DNA from: Verrucomicrobiota bacterium
GTDB taxonomy: Bacteria > Verrucomicrobiota > Verrucomicrobiia > CAIQCK01
Assembly: GCA_016235595.1 (NCBI GenBank)
Contig: JACRJX010000032.1
Span: forward strand, 62,001 to 126,000
Direction of reading: 5' to 3'
DNA: 64,000 nt
Part shown: positions 48,984-57,557 of the stretch, piece after piece
Position numbering within the stretch: the first letter of the stretch is position 1
How the letters are laid out: the number at the start of each line of letters is the position of its first letter
Translations under genes and position numbers: made by a program
Notes under the pieces: generated by a model
Seen by the model: the letters and a program-made list of their open reading frames with translations, nothing else
The model's database searches: none
Told to the model about the DNA's origin: nothing

Positions 48984-50663
48984 ATGAACACCAAATACGT
49001 TCTTGGATTGGATTTCAGCACCTTGAGTGGACGCGCGTTGTTGGTGCGCGTCGCCGACGGCAAGGAAGTGGCCAGCGCGGTTCACCACTATGCCAGCGGC
49101 GTCATCACCCACAGACTGCCGAACGGCGCGGGAACAGCGAATCTGCCGCCGAATTTCGCGCTGCAAGATCCGAAAGACTACCTCGACGTGTTGAAGACCG
49201 CCGTGCCGGCGGTGATGCAACGTGCCGGCGTGCGCCCGGAGAACATCATCGGCATCGGCACCTGTTTTACCGCCAGCACGTTGCTGCCAGTGGAATCCGA
49301 CGGCACGCCGCTCTGCCTGATGCCGCAATGGCGCTCCAATCCGCACGCGTGGGTGAAGCTCTGGAGCCACCGCGCTGCACAACCGCAAGCCGACCGCATC
49401 AATGAGGTCGCCCGCCAGCGCCAGGAGGAGTTTCTCAAGCGCTACAACGGACGCTACTCAGCCGGCTGGTTTTTTTCCAAACTGCTCGAGATCGTTGAGA
49501 AAGCGCCGGAGGTTTACGACGCCGCCGACGAGTTCATCGAGGCCAGCGATTGGATTGTGTGGCAGCTTGTGGGCCACTCGCGCCGCAACAACAGTGCTGC
49601 CGGCTACAAGGCGATGTGGCTCAAGGACAAGGGCGGCTATCCGCAATTCGATTTCTTCAAGGCTCTGCATCCGAAACTGGAGCACCTGCTCGACGAGAAG
49701 CTCGGCGGGCTGGAGGTCTATGAGATCGGCGCCAACGCCGGCGGCCTCAGCCGCAAGGGCGCGGCGCTGACGGGCTTGAAGGAAGGCACGCCGGTGGCTG
49801 TGGGTATTGTGGACGCCCACGCGGCGGTGCCGGCTTGCGGTGTGATCGAGCCGGGCCGGCTCTGCATGGTGGCGGGTCCGCGCATTTGCCACGTGCTGCT
49901 GGCGAAAGAACGGCGCGACATCGAGGGCGTCGGCGGCTGTGTCGAAGACGGCATCGTGCCCGGCACGTGGGGTTACGAAGCGGGTCAGACTTCGGGCGGC
50001 GAATTGCTTGGGTGGTTCTGCGAGGCGCTGCCGACGGAAATCCGCCTCGAAGCAGAGCGGCGAAGGCTCACCGTGCAACGGCTGATGGAAGAGCGCGCGG
50101 GGGCGTTGAAACCGGGCCAGTGCGGCGTTCTGGGGCTGGACTGGTGGAGCGGCAACCACTGTGTGCTGATGGATCCAAACCTCAGCGGCATGTTACTCGG
50201 CTTGACGACGAAAACAGAACGGCACGATATCTATCGTGCGCTCATCGAAGCGACGGCGTTCGGTGTCCGCAAGATCGTCGAGACGTTCACCAAGGCCGGT
50301 CTGGAGGTCCACGACATGGTCGCCTGTGGTGGCTTGCCGGAGCAGAACAAACTGCTGCTGCAAATCATCAGCGATGTCACCGGCAAGCCGGTTCACGTGG
50401 CCGAATCCTCCCACGCCGCGGCGCACGGCGCGGCAATGCATGGCGCAGTAGCCGCCGGCAAGACCGCGGGCGGCTATCCGACGCTCCAGGATGCGGCGCG
50501 GCACATGGCGCACGTGCGAGCGGACTATTACCGGCCTCACAAGGCCTCACACGAGATTTACAATCAACTTTACGCGGAATACGAAAAACTGCACGATTAC
50601 TTCGGTCGCGGCGTCAACCCGGTGTTGAAGACACTGAAACGGCTCAAGACCAGCGCCGCATGA
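48984..50663 (+). CDS. araB: ribulokinase-like FGGY carbohydrate kinase
   Basis: A 559-residue kinase of the FGGY family in the ribulokinase branch (AraB-like), with the phosphate loop LGLDFSTLSGRALLV near the N-terminus, IGIGTCFTASTLLPV, and the C-terminal ATP site motif VACGGLPEQNKLLLQIISD. It would phosphorylate L-ribulose or D-ribulose to the 5-phosphate. araA and araD are not in the window; the three sugar-isomerase TIM barrels downstream could supply related ketoses. It has its own short-leader promoter. Confidence 0.88.
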   Translation: MNTKYVLGLDFSTLSGRALLVRVADGKEVASAVHHYASGVITHRLPNGAGTANLPPNFALQDPKDYLDVLKTAVPAVMQRAGVRPENIIGIGTCFTASTLLPVESDGTPLCLMPQWRSNPHAWVKLWSHRAAQPQADRINEVARQRQEEFLKRYNGRYSAGWFFSKLLEIVEKAPEVYDAADEFIEASDWIVWQLVGHSRRNNSAAGYKAMWLKDKGGYPQFDFFKALHPKLEHLLDEKLGGLEVYEIGANAGGLSRKGAALTGLKEGTPVAVGIVDAHAAVPACGVIEPGRLCMVAGPRICHVLLAKERRDIEGVGGCVEDGIVPGTWGYEAGQTSGGELLGWFCEALPTEIRLEAERRRLTVQRLMEERAGALKPGQCGVLGLDWWSGNHCVLMDPNLSGMLLGLTTKTERHDIYRALIEATAFGVRKIVETFTKAGLEVHDMVACGGLPEQNKLLLQIISDVTGKPVHVAESSHAAAHGAAMHGAVAAGKTAGGYPTLQDAARHMAHVRADYYRPHKASHEIYNQLYAEYEKLHDYFGRGVNPVLKTLKRLKTSAA

Positions 50664-50673
50664 GCCGGCTGGC

Positions 50674-50701
50674 CGGCAAGCGCTGATGTTTTGGCTTGCC
50701 G
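50674..50701 (+). terminator. weak stem-loop after araB
   Basis: CGGCAAGC (50674-50681) pairs with GCTTGCCG (50694-50701), an 8-bp stem ten bases after the stop codon with a 12-base loop containing TTTT. There is no U tract after the stem, so the terminator call is uncertain. Confidence 0.35.
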
Positions 50702-50749
50702 AGCAGCGCGGCAGCGGCGTAGTTTTCGCAGCAACGCGAGACAACTACC

Positions 50750-51265
50750 ATGCCTAAGCTCGTCCTTCTCATACAGGGAAAGCCCGTCAACGAGTTCCCG
50801 CTTTCCGGTGACACGGTGACGGTGGGCCGCGCTCCCGACAACGCGGTCCAGATTGCTGATGATTCGGTTTCCAGTCACCACGCCGAACTGATCGTGGAAA
50901 GCGGAAGCTATGTGGTGCGGGACATCGGTTCCACCAACGGCACCAAGGTCAACAACGAGCAACTCCCGCCCAACCAGCCGCGCAAGCTGGTGGGAGGCGA
51001 GGTGGTGAAATTCGGCGGCATGGAGTGCCGCTACGACAGCGAGGGCAAGCGCCCCAGCAGCAAGCCGCTGCCGCCGGTCAAGGCGGGCGTGGATCTCAAG
51101 ACCACTGCCACACGGCCAAGCACCATCTTCCAAAACGTTTCGCCGTTCAAAAAGAAGGTGGACAAGTCCAGCCGCACCATCCAACTCATCATTCTTTTGC
51201 TGGCCGTCGGCGCGCTCGGCTGCTTCCTCTTCCTTCTCTGGAAATTCCTCCAGATGACGCACTGA
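50750..51265 (+). CDS. FHA-domain membrane-tethered protein
   Basis: A 171-residue protein with an FHA domain at about residues 5-90; the phosphothreonine-binding residues are visible in TVGRAPDN, SVSSHHAEL and STNGTKVNN. A linker leads to one C-terminal membrane segment (IQLIILLLAVGALGCFLFLLW) with a short tail, so it is probably tail-anchored with the FHA domain in the cytoplasm. It should bind a Thr-phosphorylated partner of a Ser/Thr kinase; no such kinase is in the window (the UbiB-like protein is of another family). Confidence 0.88.
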   Translation: MPKLVLLIQGKPVNEFPLSGDTVTVGRAPDNAVQIADDSVSSHHAELIVESGSYVVRDIGSTNGTKVNNEQLPPNQPRKLVGGEVVKFGGMECRYDSEGKRPSSKPLPPVKAGVDLKTTATRPSTIFQNVSPFKKKVDKSSRTIQLIILLLAVGALGCFLFLLWKFLQMTH

Positions 51266-51342
51266 CATCGTCGTGCGATGGTTTGCGCCCGGTGTTGCCT
51301 GTGAAAGCTGTCTTTGACGCATCGCCCGCGTCGCTAATTTTC

Positions 51343-51371
51343 TTGCCCGCGCTGCGCGCTTTCGCTATCTA
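51343..51371 (+). promoter_or_regulatory. candidate promoter of the isomerase gene, TTGCCC-17-TATCTA
   Basis: TTGCCC (51343-51348), 17 bases, TATCTA (51366-51371), 39 bases before the ATG at 51410. A second pair TTGACG (51314-51319), 15 bases, TAATTT (51335-51340) also fits, so the choice is open. Confidence 0.4.
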
Positions 51372-51409
51372 GTTCGCGCTCGTTCAAACAACCAACGGAG
51401 AATATTTCT

Positions 51410-52429
51410 ATGGCTAGACCTGTCACACTTTGCGCCGGCCAGTGGGCCGACCTCACCTTCGATGTCCTCTGCCAGAAAGCGAAGTCTTTCGGCTACGACG
51501 GCATTGAAATCCCTTGCTGGGGCGATCATCTCGAAGTCATCAAGGCCGCCAAGGACAAGGCCTACTGCGACAGCCGCCACGAGATCCTCGCCAGACACGG
51601 CCTCAAGACCTGGGCCATCTCATGCCACCTCGTCGGCCAGGCTGTGTGCGACCAGATTGACGAGCGGCACAAGTCCATCCTCCCCCCGCACGTCTGGGGC
51701 GACGGCAAACCCGACGGCGTCCGCAAGCGCGCCGCCGAGGAAATGGTCCGCGCCGCGCAGGCCGCCAAGAACCTCGGCGTCAAGGTCGTCAACGGCTTCA
51801 CCGGCTCCAGCATCTGGCCCTACCTCTACAGCTTCCCGCCGGTGCCGCAGGCGTGGATCGACAAGGGCTACGAAGACTTCGCCACGCGTTGGAAGCCGAT
51901 CCTCGACGAATACAAGAAGCTCGGCATCCGCTTCGCGCTCGAAGTCCATCCGACCGAGATTGCGTTCGACATCGCCAGCACCGAGCGCGCCATCGAAGCC
52001 ATCGGCGGTCACCCGGCGTTCGGCTTCAACTATGATCCGAGCCACCTCGGCTACCAGGGCGTGGATTACGTCAAGTTCATCCGCCTCTTCGGCGACCGTA
52101 TTTTCCACTGCCACATGAAGGACGTGTGGTGGGGCCACGGCGACGGCACGGTGGGCGTCTTCGGCGGCCACATCAACTTCGGCGACGCGCGCCGTTACTG
52201 GGACTTCCGCTCGCTCGACCACGGTGACATCAACTTCGAGGAGATCATCGTCGCCCTCAACGACGTTAATTACCAGGGCCCGCTCAGCGTCGAGTGGGAA
52301 GACAGCCGTATGGACCGCGAGCATGGCGCCAAGGAAGCCTGCGCGTTTGTGCGGAAAGTGGACTTCCCGCGCAGCGCCCGTGCCTTCGACGCCTCCTTCG
52401 ACAAGGAAGAACAGAAGAAGAAGAAGTAA
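51410..52429 (+). CDS. sugar phosphate isomerase/epimerase (xylose isomerase-like TIM barrel)
   Basis: A 339-residue protein of the AP-endonuclease-2/xylose isomerase-like superfamily. Features are [13 protein letters not shown] near the N-terminus, the metal-site segments [34 protein letters not shown] and VEWEDSRMD. The substrate is probably a ketose, an inositol or its phosphate. GGAG lies ten bases before the ATG. The C-terminus is Lys/Glu-rich (KEEQKKKK). It follows the FHA gene after 144 bases. Confidence 0.9.
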   Translation: MARPVTLCAGQWADLTFDVLCQKAKSFGYDGIEIPCWGDHLEVIKAAKDKAYCDSRHEILARHGLKTWAISCHLVGQAVCDQIDERHKSILPPHVWGDGKPDGVRKRAAEEMVRAAQAAKNLGVKVVNGFTGSSIWPYLYSFPPVPQAWIDKGYEDFATRWKPILDEYKKLGIRFALEVHPTEIAFDIASTERAIEAIGGHPAFGFNYDPSHLGYQGVDYVKFIRLFGDRIFHCHMKDVWWGHGDGTVGVFGGHINFGDARRYWDFRSLDHGDINFEEIIVALNDVNYQGPLSVEWEDSRMDREHGAKEACAFVRKVDFPRSARAFDASFDKEEQKKKK

Positions 52430-52591
52430 ACGTCGCAGTGATTTGGCCGTCGTCCGCACCTCGTGACGCGGCAGAAAACTTTCCGCCAGCCCGGACGGCA
52501 GCGTTCAGGCTGGCGGAACTGTTTTGGCCACCCGTGGCGCCTCATGTGCGCTGTTGGCACGGCGGCCCTGCTTGGCATAGAGTATCGCAGC

Positions 52592-53107
52592 ATGAAACCA
52601 ACTCTCATTTTACTGGCATTGCTGGCCGTGGTTTCCATCACCATCGGTGAAGACAAACCCGCAGCCCCGGCCCAACGCGAAGGCTCCACCATGACCAACC
52701 AAGTCACCAAGACCGACGCCGAGTGGAAGAAGATTCTCACCCCGGAGCAGTATCGCGTCCTGCGCGAGAAAGGCACCGAGCGGCCGTTCACCGGTGAATA
52801 CTGGGACAATCACGACGTAGGCGTCTACCGCTGCGCCGCCTGCAATGCCGAGTTGTTCACCTCGGAGACGAAATTCGATTCCCGCTGCGGCTGGCCGAGT
52901 TTCTTTGCGGCAAAGGCCAAGCAAAACATCCGGCTGCAACCGGACAACAGCCACGGCATGCAGCGCACAGAGGTGTTGTGTGCTCGCTGCGGCGGTCATC
53001 TCGGCCACCTCTTCGACGACGGCCCCGCGCCGACTGGCCAGCGTTACTGCATCAACTCCGTCTCCATCAAATTGGAAAAGAAGAAAAAGACGGAAGAGAA
53101 GAAGTAA
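52592..53107 (+). CDS. msrB: exported peptide-methionine (R)-S-oxide reductase MsrB
   Basis: A 171-residue protein that reduces Met-R-sulfoxide in oxidised proteins. The zinc site is CAAC (C81, C84) and CARC (C130, C133); the catalytic Cys is C153 in QRYCINSVS and the resolving Cys C99 is in CGWPSF. An N-terminal hydrophobic segment ([19 protein letters not shown]) suggests export to the periplasm, unlike most MsrB. I chose the ATG at 52592; a longer frame to 52463 has no coding character. The tail is very Lys-rich. No MsrA is adjacent. Confidence 0.94.
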   Translation: MKPTLILLALLAVVSITIGEDKPAAPAQREGSTMTNQVTKTDAEWKKILTPEQYRVLREKGTERPFTGEYWDNHDVGVYRCAACNAELFTSETKFDSRCGWPSFFAAKAKQNIRLQPDNSHGMQRTEVLCARCGGHLGHLFDDGPAPTGQRYCINSVSIKLEKKKKTEEKK

Positions 53108-53150
53108 CCCCACCCGGCACAACCCGCCGCACCTCGGCATCGTGCAGCCG

Positions 53151-53846
53151 TCAGTTCTTGCTGGGGAACGGCGAGGTGGCGGGTCTTCGTGTGCTGCCCG
53201 GCGTCTCGTGCTGGATCACGCTGACCCTGCGCTGCTGGGAGGGTGACGACACAGTGCTTTTCCGCGAGGTTCTTGAAGCAGCGGTCCCCGATCCGGCGTG
53301 AATGGTAATCAGCCCACCGGGAAACACCTCAATGACCGGCACGATCACAACAGAGGGCGTGTTTTCCGACAACCACAGCCACCCCAGCCGCTGGTCGAAC
53401 ACCCAGTGGCCTGCAAGCTGATCTGACTGTGACGGCGGCGGTGGCGTGGCAACTGGCGGCGCGTCGGCCGGCGGTTCTGCCCGTGCGGTCTCGCCAGCGG
53501 CGGCGGGCATGAGTAATTCCAGCGGATGTTGTTCCGGCGCGTTGGTGGCAACGTCACCGGGCGCGACGGCAGCGGACGGGGCCGATTGCGAGTCCAGCGC
53601 CACGGCAACCATCGCGAGCGCCTGGCTCAGCGCCGATTCCACGGCTGGTGGCGGTTGCGTCGCCTTGGATGGCTTGGGCGCCGCAACACGCTGCGCCAGA
53701 TTCACGACCGGTTTTGCCCGCGCCTCGATCTTCTGTGCCTGCGGTGTTTCCGGAGAAAGTGTGCGAATAAACGATCCCACCATCCCAAAGAAAAGCCCCA
53801 GTCCGAACAACAACAGCCCGCAAATGATAGCCGTAACGCGACTCAT
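53151..53846 (-). CDS. membrane-anchored protein of unknown function
   Basis: A 231-residue protein with one N-terminal membrane segment (VTAIICGLLLFGLGLFFGMVG), then a long Ala/Pro-rich, probably disordered linker with PPPAVES and PPPPS tracts, and a C-terminal segment GHWVFDQRLGWLWLS that looks like a short beta domain, followed by a Ser/Thr/Arg-rich tail. I do not recognise the family. I chose the ATG at 53846; an in-frame ATG at 53987 adds 47 non-membrane residues. It is convergent with msrB (gap 43 bases). Confidence 0.65.
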   Translation of the reverse strand: MSRVTAIICGLLLFGLGLFFGMVGSFIRTLSPETPQAQKIEARAKPVVNLAQRVAAPKPSKATQPPPAVESALSQALAMVAVALDSQSAPSAAVAPGDVATNAPEQHPLELLMPAAAGETARAEPPADAPPVATPPPPSQSDQLAGHWVFDQRLGWLWLSENTPSVVIVPVIEVFPGGLITIHAGSGTAASRTSRKSTVSSPSQQRRVSVIQHETPGSTRRPATSPFPSKN

Positions 53847-54008
53847 ACAAAACACCACCGTCCGGTTCTCTCCGGCGCATGGTAAGATGGTCGAACCACG
53901 CCCGGATGGCAACCCCGCGTTCAGACTTGGCACCGGCAGTAGATCTGCCCAGACGGCTTGAAATACGCCGTCCGCCAGCCTGCGCAATAACGGCGGATTC
54001 TGTGCCGC

Positions 54009-54854
54009 CTACTTGAGAGCCTTCTTGAGGAACTTCAGGCCCTTGACGGCGATATCCTCGCGGCTCGGCTCGATCTTGCGCCAGATCGCCGCGGCGCGCG
54101 CGATCACCTTCACGTCCTGCGTGAATGACTCGATCACGACGTCGCCATCGTAGCGCACAGCCTTGAGCGCCTTTACAATGCCCGGCCAGTTAATGTGGTC
54201 GCCGCCCGGCGTGCCGCGGTCGCTGCCGCAGGCGTGGAAATGCGCCAACAGTTTGCCGGCCTTGCGAATGGCGGCAGGTTGGTCCTTCTGCTCGATGTTC
54301 ATGTGGAACGTGTCGAGGTGGAGTTTCAACACCGGGCTGCCTACGTCGCGGATCATCTTCAGCCCCTGGTCCACCGTGTTGATGAAGTCGGTCTCGAAGC
54401 GGTTCAGCGGCTCCATGCAAATCTGCCGGCCGCGTTTCTCGGCGTAGGCGCAAAGTTCGCGGAGGTTCTTCACCACCGTCGCCCACTGCCGCTTGTATTC
54501 GTCCGCCGGCACCGCGTCGGCGCGGCCCACCGAAGAATACACCGGCCCGATGAGCGACGGGCAGCCGAGCACGACCATCTGGTCGAGCAGTCGCTTCATG
54601 TAGTCGAGCCCGGTCTTCTGCTGCTCCTTCGTCCCGCGCAGGTCGCGGTCGGGGCCGAGGCAGGCGCAGACCGAGCCGCACACGAGGCCGGCTTTGTCCA
54701 ACTCGGCCTTCACGTGGGCCGGGTCAATGTGCGACGGGTCCTCGATGGGAATCTCGACGCTGTCGAATCCCCAGCGCTTGAAGGTCTTGAAGAGCTTGGT
54801 GCTGTCGTTGGTGAAGGGCGACGTGAACAGAAAGGAGTTGATGCCGAATCTCAT
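54009..54854 (-). CDS. D-tagatose/psicose 3-epimerase-like sugar isomerase
   Basis: A 281-residue TIM barrel of the sugar phosphate isomerase/epimerase superfamily close to the D-tagatose 3-epimerase group. Catalytic-metal motifs are CMEPLNRFETDFINT (first Glu), LHLDTFHMNIE (Asp and His), HACGSDRGTPGGDH and VVIESF (second Glu). It should epimerise a ketose at C3, useful with the ribulokinase and aldolase in this window. I chose the ATG at 54854; a GTG at 54863 is also possible. Confidence 0.88.
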   Translation of the reverse strand: MRFGINSFLFTSPFTNDSTKLFKTFKRWGFDSVEIPIEDPSHIDPAHVKAELDKAGLVCGSVCACLGPDRDLRGTKEQQKTGLDYMKRLLDQMVVLGCPSLIGPVYSSVGRADAVPADEYKRQWATVVKNLRELCAYAEKRGRQICMEPLNRFETDFINTVDQGLKMIRDVGSPVLKLHLDTFHMNIEQKDQPAAIRKAGKLLAHFHACGSDRGTPGGDHINWPGIVKALKAVRYDGDVVIESFTQDVKVIARAAAIWRKIEPSREDIAVKGLKFLKKALK

Positions 54855-54911
54855 GGTGACCACGGTTCCGTTTGTGCCGATGGGCCGGCGAGTTGTTATT
54901 CGTTCAGCGCA

Positions 54912-54936
54912 CCGCAGACCGTCCGGCGGTCAGCGG
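54912..54936 (-). repeat. imperfect hairpin upstream of the epimerase gene
   Basis: CCGCAGACCG (54912-54921) faces CGGTCAGCGG (54927-54936) with a five-base loop and a single A-A mismatch. It lies 58 bases upstream of the epimerase start and 131 bases after the stop of the lipoprotein gene. No T tract follows on either strand. Confidence 0.4.
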
Positions 54937-55066
54937 TTCGCCGCGCCCTTCAGGCTTGATGGCCGCGTTTGTAGGCCCATTGCGCCCGAAAGGCAAGCGG
55001 AACGAAGCGGCGCTGTCGAACACTCCCCACGCCTCCGCGTGCTGGGTAGTCCGGCGTCAGGCTCCA

Positions 55067-55408
55067 TCACTCTCCTGGCATATAACAAACGAAACTCAAA
55101 TCTTTACGGAGCACAACAATTCCGTGATGGCCCGGAACGAATAACGGACGGCCATGCTCGTAACCAGCCGCAAACTCGACGAACACATTGTAACCATCTT
55201 TCGTCTTCTTGATCTTGTAGTAGCCATCTACAGGCTTCTTGTTCTTCTTCTCAACAAAACTGCGAGCGGCAGCAATGATCTTGCGCTCTTGTGGTGAGAA
55301 ACGGCTGTCATCCGGTCGCCACATATCAGCATAAGGCTCGCTCGATTTATCCGAACCCTGGCAATTGCACAGAGCAAGCAAACCGAAAATGACGATGACA
55401 GCACGCAT
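55067..55408 (-). CDS. small predicted lipoprotein of unknown function
   Basis: A 113-residue protein with N-terminal hydrophobic segment and lipobox-like LLALCNC (MRAVIVIFGLLALCNCQGS). The mature part has ERKIIAAARSFVEKKNKKPVDGYYKIKK followed by a beta-rich end (DGYNVFVEFAAGYEHGRPLF), similar in style to small periplasmic putative inhibitor or PepSY-like proteins, but no family is recognised. I chose the ATG at 55408; the frame extends to 55447. Confidence 0.62.
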   Translation of the reverse strand: MRAVIVIFGLLALCNCQGSDKSSEPYADMWRPDDSRFSPQERKIIAAARSFVEKKNKKPVDGYYKIKKTKDGYNVFVEFAAGYEHGRPLFVPGHHGIVVLRKDLSFVCYMPGE

Positions 55409-55493
55409 GGAATCAACATTGAGAGTCGAACGGCGGATTTGTCGCACAGCAGCGGAGCAGGAACAAGCGTGAAACTGTGGCCACGCTTTCCCA

Positions 55494-57320
55494 TCACGAA
55501 CTCAGGAACTGCCAGTAAACCGAGGCGGGCACGAACGGCGTTGGATTCTGGTTCGTCTTCCGCTCCGTGAGTGCCGGGAATGAAACGACCAGCTCGTGCT
55601 TGGCGCGCGTGACGGCGACGTAGAAGAGCCGGCGCTCCTCGGCGATGTCGCCGGTTGCCTGAGTGCGCGGATGCGGTATTTGCGTGTGGCCCGCGCCGAC
55701 GAACCAGACGCCGTCCCACTCCAGGCCTTTCGAGGAATGGATCGTCGAGAGAATCACCGCGTCGGCGGGATGCGTCTCGTCGGTGTCGCGGCTGAGGTTG
55801 AAGCCGTCGAGGAACTCGGCCAGAGAGCCGTTCATATTCTCCATCGAATTCACCAACGTTCTCAACGTCGCCATCCGCTCTTCGCCGTCTTTCGGATAGT
55901 TCGCCAGCATCAGCGGGCCGATCCGGTCCAGCATGCACTTGCCTTTCGCGCCGAGCTTCGGCGCGCGGCGCAGTTCGTGGACCCAGCGCGGCAGGTCCGC
56001 CGCTTCTTCCGGCCAGTGGTCGTCTTCAACGAACTGCCCGCGATGCGCGGCAATGGCCCTGGCCGCCGTGCCTTCGCCGATGCCGGGAAACTGCGTCAGC
56101 GCCCGCAGCAGCGCGATCTTGTCACGCGGGTTTTGCGCGACGCGCAGGAAACAGAGGAAGTCCTTCACCTCCGCCGCGTCGGCCAGCGCGAGGCCGCCGT
56201 ATTTCTTGTAGCGGATACGGTGCTGGTTCAGCAGCACCTCCAGCGCCGTCAATGTCCGCGACGAGCGCGCCAGCACCGCGCAGTCGCAGCCGCGCTTGCC
56301 CGCGTTCTTGCGCGCGACGATCCATTTCACAATGCCGACCGCCTCGTGCGCCGGCGTGAAGTATTTCCGATACTCCACGCTGCCTTGCGCGCCGTTGGCC
56401 GCCTCCAAACGCAGCGCGCTCTCGGTGTTCGCCACCACTTCGTTGGCAAGGTCGAGGATGGGTTGCGCGCTGCGGTAGTTGTTCTCCAGCTTCAGGATTT
56501 GTGTGTTGCGGTCCTTCGCCGGGAAATCAGTGATGAGCCGCACCTCGGAGCCACGGAATGCGTAGATGGACTGGTTGGCGTCGCCGACGACCATGAGATG
56601 ATGCGGGTCCAGCCCGTCGAGGATCGCCTGGTTGAGGCGGTTGTTGTCCTGCATCTCGTCCACGAGCACGTAGCGCCAGCGGTCGCGCAGGTGCTTCGCC
56701 CACGCGACGTCGCGCTCCAGCCGCTGTGCCCAGAGCACGAGGAGGTCGTCGTAGTCCACGACGTTGGCGGCGCGCTTCAACTCCTCGTAGGCGCCGCCGA
56801 CCTTCAGCATCCGCTTCGTGTGGCTGCCAAACTGGGGCTCAAACACCTCCGCGACCGGCGTGCGGGTGTTGCGCGCGAACGAATACAGCTCATTAAGCCG
56901 GCCCGGCACAAAGAGCTTCGACTTCGTGTCGAGGCCGGTCTGCTTCAACGCGGATTTCCAGATGGATTGCGCCTCCGATTCGTCGAGCGTCGAAAAATGG
57001 CTGTTGGTAAGACCGAACTTCTCGCCCTCCTTGCGCATCAGCAGGCTGGCGACAGCGTGATAGGTGCCGACCGTCAGCCGGTCTTCGGCGGACTTGCGCG
57101 CCACGGAGGCGACGAGCGTCTCGACGCGCGCGGCCATCTCGTTGGCCGCCTTGCGCGTGAAAGTGATCATGAGCACGGCGCTGCGCGGCACGCCGGAGCG
57201 CACCAGCGACGCCACCCAGTGGACGCTCGTGGCCGTCTTGCCCGTGCCCGCGCCGGCCATGACGAGGATGCGCCGGGCGCGGCACGCGACGACTGCGGCT
57301 TGTGACGGATTCAGTTTCAT
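55494..57320 (-). CDS. UvrD/Rep-family ATP-dependent 3'-5' DNA helicase
   Basis: A 608-residue SF1A helicase. All motifs are in order: Q-motif/Walker A LVMAGAGTGKTATS (about residue 25), motif II VLVDEMQDNNRLNQ (usually DEFQDTN), motif III GDANQSIYAFRGSEV, motif IV LENNYRSAQPILDLAN, motif V VILSTIHSSKGLEWDG and motif VI RRLFYVAVTRAKHEL. It probably works in repair or replication-fork restart. It is shorter than UvrD (about 720), lacking much of the C-terminal tail, and closest in style to Rep/PcrA-like accessory helicases. I chose the ATG at 57320; a frame to 57419 begins inside a 20-bp palindrome. Confidence 0.9.
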   Translation of the reverse strand: MKLNPSQAAVVACRARRILVMAGAGTGKTATSVHWVASLVRSGVPRSAVLMITFTRKAANEMAARVETLVASVARKSAEDRLTVGTYHAVASLLMRKEGEKFGLTNSHFSTLDESEAQSIWKSALKQTGLDTKSKLFVPGRLNELYSFARNTRTPVAEVFEPQFGSHTKRMLKVGGAYEELKRAANVVDYDDLLVLWAQRLERDVAWAKHLRDRWRYVLVDEMQDNNRLNQAILDGLDPHHLMVVGDANQSIYAFRGSEVRLITDFPAKDRNTQILKLENNYRSAQPILDLANEVVANTESALRLEAANGAQGSVEYRKYFTPAHEAVGIVKWIVARKNAGKRGCDCAVLARSSRTLTALEVLLNQHRIRYKKYGGLALADAAEVKDFLCFLRVAQNPRDKIALLRALTQFPGIGEGTAARAIAAHRGQFVEDDHWPEEAADLPRWVHELRRAPKLGAKGKCMLDRIGPLMLANYPKDGEERMATLRTLVNSMENMNGSLAEFLDGFNLSRDTDETHPADAVILSTIHSSKGLEWDGVWFVGAGHTQIPHPRTQATGDIAEERRLFYVAVTRAKHELVVSFPALTERKTNQNPTPFVPASVYWQFLSS

Positions 57321-57399
57321 CAAAGGCGCGAAAGGAAACCCGCCGCTGTCGCGAGCAGCAAGCAGAAAAGTTTTTCCCCGACGACATCGCGCCCTTGAC

Positions 57400-57419
57400 A
57401 TGGCGGCGCGCGCCGCCAT
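57400..57419. repeat. 20-bp perfect palindrome upstream of the helicase gene
   Basis: ATGGCGGCGC at 57400-57409 is followed directly by its reverse complement GCGCCGCCAT at 57410-57419, with no loop. A loopless palindrome suits a dimeric DNA-binding protein better than an RNA hairpin. It sits 80 bases upstream of the helicase ATG and 138 bases after the transglutaminase gene. Confidence 0.6.
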
Positions 57420-57434
57420 TTGCGCATCTTTTGC

Positions 57435-57457
57435 GTGAGCAAACGAGCGTTGCTCAC
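57435..57457. repeat. 8-bp inverted repeat upstream of the helicase gene
   Basis: GTGAGCAA (57435-57442) and TTGCTCAC (57450-57457) pair perfectly around a seven-base loop. It is 100 bases after the stop of the transglutaminase gene on the minus strand and may end that operon, though no U tract follows. The rest of 57321-57557 holds no gene I can support. Confidence 0.4.
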
Positions 57458-57557
57458 AAGCTTTGAAAATTTCCCGATCGAAAAACTCCCCGTTCTGCGA
57501 AGCCCCAATGCCCTGGCCTGCCGGCTCTGCAAGAAGCGGAAGTGACCCGCGACGAAA

